Source: Candidatus Rifleibacteriota bacterium (lineage in GTDB: Bacteria; Riflebacteria; Ozemobacteria; Ozemobacterales; Ozemobacteraceae). Taken from it: a stretch of DNA of 64,000 nt. This document shows, in pieces, positions 62,307-64,000 of this stretch (the stretch's first letter is position 1; every line of letters starts with the position of its first letter). The stretch covers positions 1 to 64,000 of the forward strand of contig JAKQQP010000603.1 of NCBI GenBank assembly GCA_029564115.1. Reading direction: 5' to 3'. The notes below the pieces were generated by a model that was not told the DNA's origin, made no database searches, and saw only the letters and a list, made by a program, of their open reading frames with translations. A program made the translations under genes and the position numbers.

Positions 62307-63161
62307 TCAGAAACTCCAGTTCATAATTCTTTTCTTTAAGTCCTCTGCGGCTTTGCCAACCCTGGAAAGCACAGCTTCTGCGCATTCTTCGAGTTTCTGG
62401 GCAAGCACTACGGTAATTGGCACCATAATGGCCCCCTCTGGCACTGCATAGTCAAAATAAGCTTCGGCGATATCTTCGTTCAGGCTATAAGAAATAACTT
62501 TGAGACGGCCACGTTCCGCACCATGCCGGTCGTATTCAACCACTTCGACCGGAAGGTAGTTATTCCCGGAAAAGGCCATTTCGTAAAAGCCGACATCGAA
62601 GACATCGCGAAATACAGACTCCATTTTGGGGCTGAAACGAAGAAAAAACAGTTCTTCTGTTTCAGAAATCTTCTCTCTTTTCAAAGGAGTGATGTGAAAC
62701 AATGAAAAAAGCGTTTTTCGCGTCAGACTGGTGAATATTTTTTTAGGGTTGAACCAGCTGAAATATGACATTAAAGAACTTCGCGAATCGGAGAAATGGT
62801 AGAAAACCTCGTTAACAGCCGCGATGTGAATCCAGAGTTTCTGACCATTGAAAAATACCTGACTGGAGCCATCGGCAAAAACAACCGCAAATTTATCAGG
62901 ATTCATGATCGAAAGTGTAACTTCTCTGTCGTGGCCAGAATTCTGCATGGTGATTCTGGCCATGAGTGCATTTATTTTTTCGCTGCGCTGCTCCATGAGA
63001 TCGAACAGTTCAGCAACAGAAAACTCAGCGGCAGCTTCAGCCGCCAAAGCAGCTGTAAGACACATCGGCACCAGGAACAGAAAAATTACGGCCAGTGCTC
63101 TTACCCAAATGTAATGACAGCGCCGGTTTTTTTTGCCAAAGACTCGATGTTTACTAAGCAT
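62307..63161 (-). CDS. LolA-like exported protein (outer-membrane lipoprotein carrier fold)
   Basis: The frame is open to 63365, but ATG 63161, overlapping the stop of the upstream gene and with AGGAG 6 bases ahead, is the likely start (284 residues). After a signal peptide (about 1-41) the protein has a LolA/LolB-type pattern. A helix (FSVAELFDLMEQRSEKINAL) leads into beta strands (ARITMQNSGHDREVTLSIMN, KFAVVFADGSSQVFFNGQKL, LWIHIAAVNEVFYH), and more strands follow (GNNYLPVEVVEYD). It may carry lipoproteins or lipids across the periplasm. The match is by pattern and not decisive. It overlaps the upstream gene, as in an operon. Confidence 0.6.
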   Translation of the reverse strand: MLSKHRVFGKKNRRCHYIWVRALAVIFLFLVPMCLTAALAAEAAAEFSVAELFDLMEQRSEKINALMARITMQNSGHDREVTLSIMNPDKFAVVFADGSSQVFFNGQKLWIHIAAVNEVFYHFSDSRSSLMSYFSWFNPKKIFTSLTRKTLFSLFHITPLKREKISETEELFFLRFSPKMESVFRDVFDVGFYEMAFSGNNYLPVEVVEYDRHGAERGRLKVISYSLNEDIAEAYFDYAVPEGAIMVPITVVLAQKLEECAEAVLSRVGKAAEDLKKRIMNWSF

Positions 63162-63987
63162 TGGCTTCTCCTGCCACTGCGGCAGCAGGGCGTTTTCCGG
63201 AATTTTGTGAAAGATACTGTTCGCGAAGAGTTCGCAGTTTCGAGGCGAACAGCTGCCCAACTTCATGGTTTCTGCCAATAGACCTGGCATACAGATTGTA
63301 AAATTGCAACAGGTTGCAGATTGCACGTTCGATCGGTGTATCCTGAAGAGAAATGAGTTTTTCAAAAAGTACCGTCAGCTCTGAGCCAGCAACTTTGTCT
63401 GAATCATCGACTCTGTGCCAGGCATGAGTAGCAAGAAGCCTGGAAAAAGGCAGCTCACCGGACCAGTGGACAGCTTCAGAATTTGTCTCAGAAGCCGTCA
63501 GCCTGGCGAGGGTTCTAACATCCAGGCTCAGAGCCGCTGCCGCTCTATCTGGAGACGAATAACCGGGAAAAGCAGAATACAAGGTTAGTCTGCCACATTC
63601 TACGCCAGTGAACATTATTTTCCAGCTGGCGCCAGTCTCAAACCCAGAAAATCGGCGGCGGGAATCGGGAAGCAGAGAAAAAACAGTATTTTCGTGATCT
63701 GGCAAAAGTTTTTGCTGCGCTGATTCAAAGAACCCACCGATCCATTTTGCAAAATCAGCGGCACTTATGTTTTCAACCCAGATCAAATCAGGGTCGGATA
63801 CTGAGCGTTCAGCCAGGAAAGTCGCGGAGGGAACTGCAAACTGAAAGGCAAAGCAGCCTGGCAGCCCCTTTCCAGACATGGCAAAATAGAAATCCGGGTG
63901 ACACCAGGGTTCGCTCAATGGCGCAGGAAATGGCGGAATTTCAACAACGCCGGCTGCGACAAACACCTGTCGCAGCGAGTCAATCAC
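63154..63987 (-). CDS. Protein of unknown function, possibly truncated by window edge
   Basis: The gene starts at GTG 63987 or runs on past the right edge: no stop codon lies between 63988 and 64000 in this frame (codons read Tyr-Leu-Leu-Gln). The visible 277 residues have no signal peptide or membrane helix. A mixed alpha/beta N-terminal part (about 1-165) contains GLPGCFAFQFAVPSATFLAE and VENISAADFAKWIGGFFESA. A helical C-terminal part (170-275) contains ERAICNLLQFYNLYARSIGR. No family recognised. It overlaps the LolA-like gene by 8 bases. Confidence 0.5.
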   Translation of the reverse strand: MIDSLRQVFVAAGVVEIPPFPAPLSEPWCHPDFYFAMSGKGLPGCFAFQFAVPSATFLAERSVSDPDLIWVENISAADFAKWIGGFFESAQQKLLPDHENTVFSLLPDSRRRFSGFETGASWKIMFTGVECGRLTLYSAFPGYSSPDRAAAALSLDVRTLARLTASETNSEAVHWSGELPFSRLLATHAWHRVDDSDKVAGSELTVLFEKLISLQDTPIERAICNLLQFYNLYARSIGRNHEVGQLFASKLRTLREQYLSQNSGKRPAAAVAGEANA

Positions 63988-64000
63988 CTGTAAAAGATAC

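Noticed and set aside
1..64000. tRNA, rRNA, insertion sequence, prophage or CRISPR features
   Set aside because: Intergenic spaces were read for cloverleaf-like ends (CCA, GGTTCGAATCC), transposase motifs and regular repeats; none was found.

Overview
The window looks like chromosomal core sequence from an uncultured, diderm, probably anaerobic or microaerophilic bacterium. Diderm features are LolA-like and lipoprotein genes, prepilin-type exported proteins and an O-antigen-ligase-like membrane protein. A two-centre superoxide reductase stands beside a decayed catalase remnant, which fits life with little oxygen. The many TPR proteins, pseudopilin-type operons, MoxR/VWA/ABC gene blocks and zinc-ribbon proteins recall deep-branching lineages such as Candidatus Riflebacteria. 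That placement is a guess from gene style and was not tested. No rRNA, tRNA, insertion sequence or CRISPR array was recognised.

Layout. 1-10 kb: the 3' end of a type I restriction gene (hsdR), recQ, a catalase remnant, mutM, rsgA behind a structured leader with an eight-residue peptide, a ChaN-like protein, two exported proteins of unknown function, superoxide reductase, and an exported protein under a Fur-type box. 10.3-11 kb: a SET-domain protein. 11-23.2 kb: an eight-gene, mostly overlapping minus-strand operon (coiled-coil membrane protein, MoxR ATPase, membrane protein, ABC ATPase, ABC-2 permease, DUF58, BatA-like VWA, double-VWA membrane protein). 23.3-24.3 kb: two small plus-strand genes of unknown function. 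24.2-29.9 kb: a pseudopilin-type operon that includes a TAXI-type binding protein.

30-43.4 kb: a long minus-strand run with a YvyF-like zinc protein, a coiled-coil/zinc-ribbon/TPR protein, valS, tyrS, thrS, two small genes, a TPR membrane protein and a class III adenylate cyclase. 43.7-45.9 kb: a large exported low-complexity protein with a duplicated beta domain. 45.9-49.8 kb: birA and surE facing ptsI and a DUF192 lipoprotein. 49.8-53.9 kb: a Wzy/O-antigen-ligase-like TPR protein translationally coupled to a histidine kinase. 53.9-64 kb: a minus-strand signalling block with an NtrC-type regulator, two histidine kinases, a DUF5683/TPR protein, a NucS-like protein that lacks catalytic residues, a LolA-like protein and one gene that may run off the edge.

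The most interesting items are the MoxR/VWA/ABC operon, the structured leader upstream of rsgA, the TAXI receptor inside a pseudopilin operon, the degenerate NucS-like protein in a signalling operon, and the catalase fossil. Start codons were re-chosen where Shine-Dalgarno sites, promoters or overlaps argued for it (ChaN-like, superoxide reductase, the coiled-coil gene, the GspK-like gene, DUF3006-like, the YvyF-like gene, both histidine kinase-region genes and the LolA-like gene).
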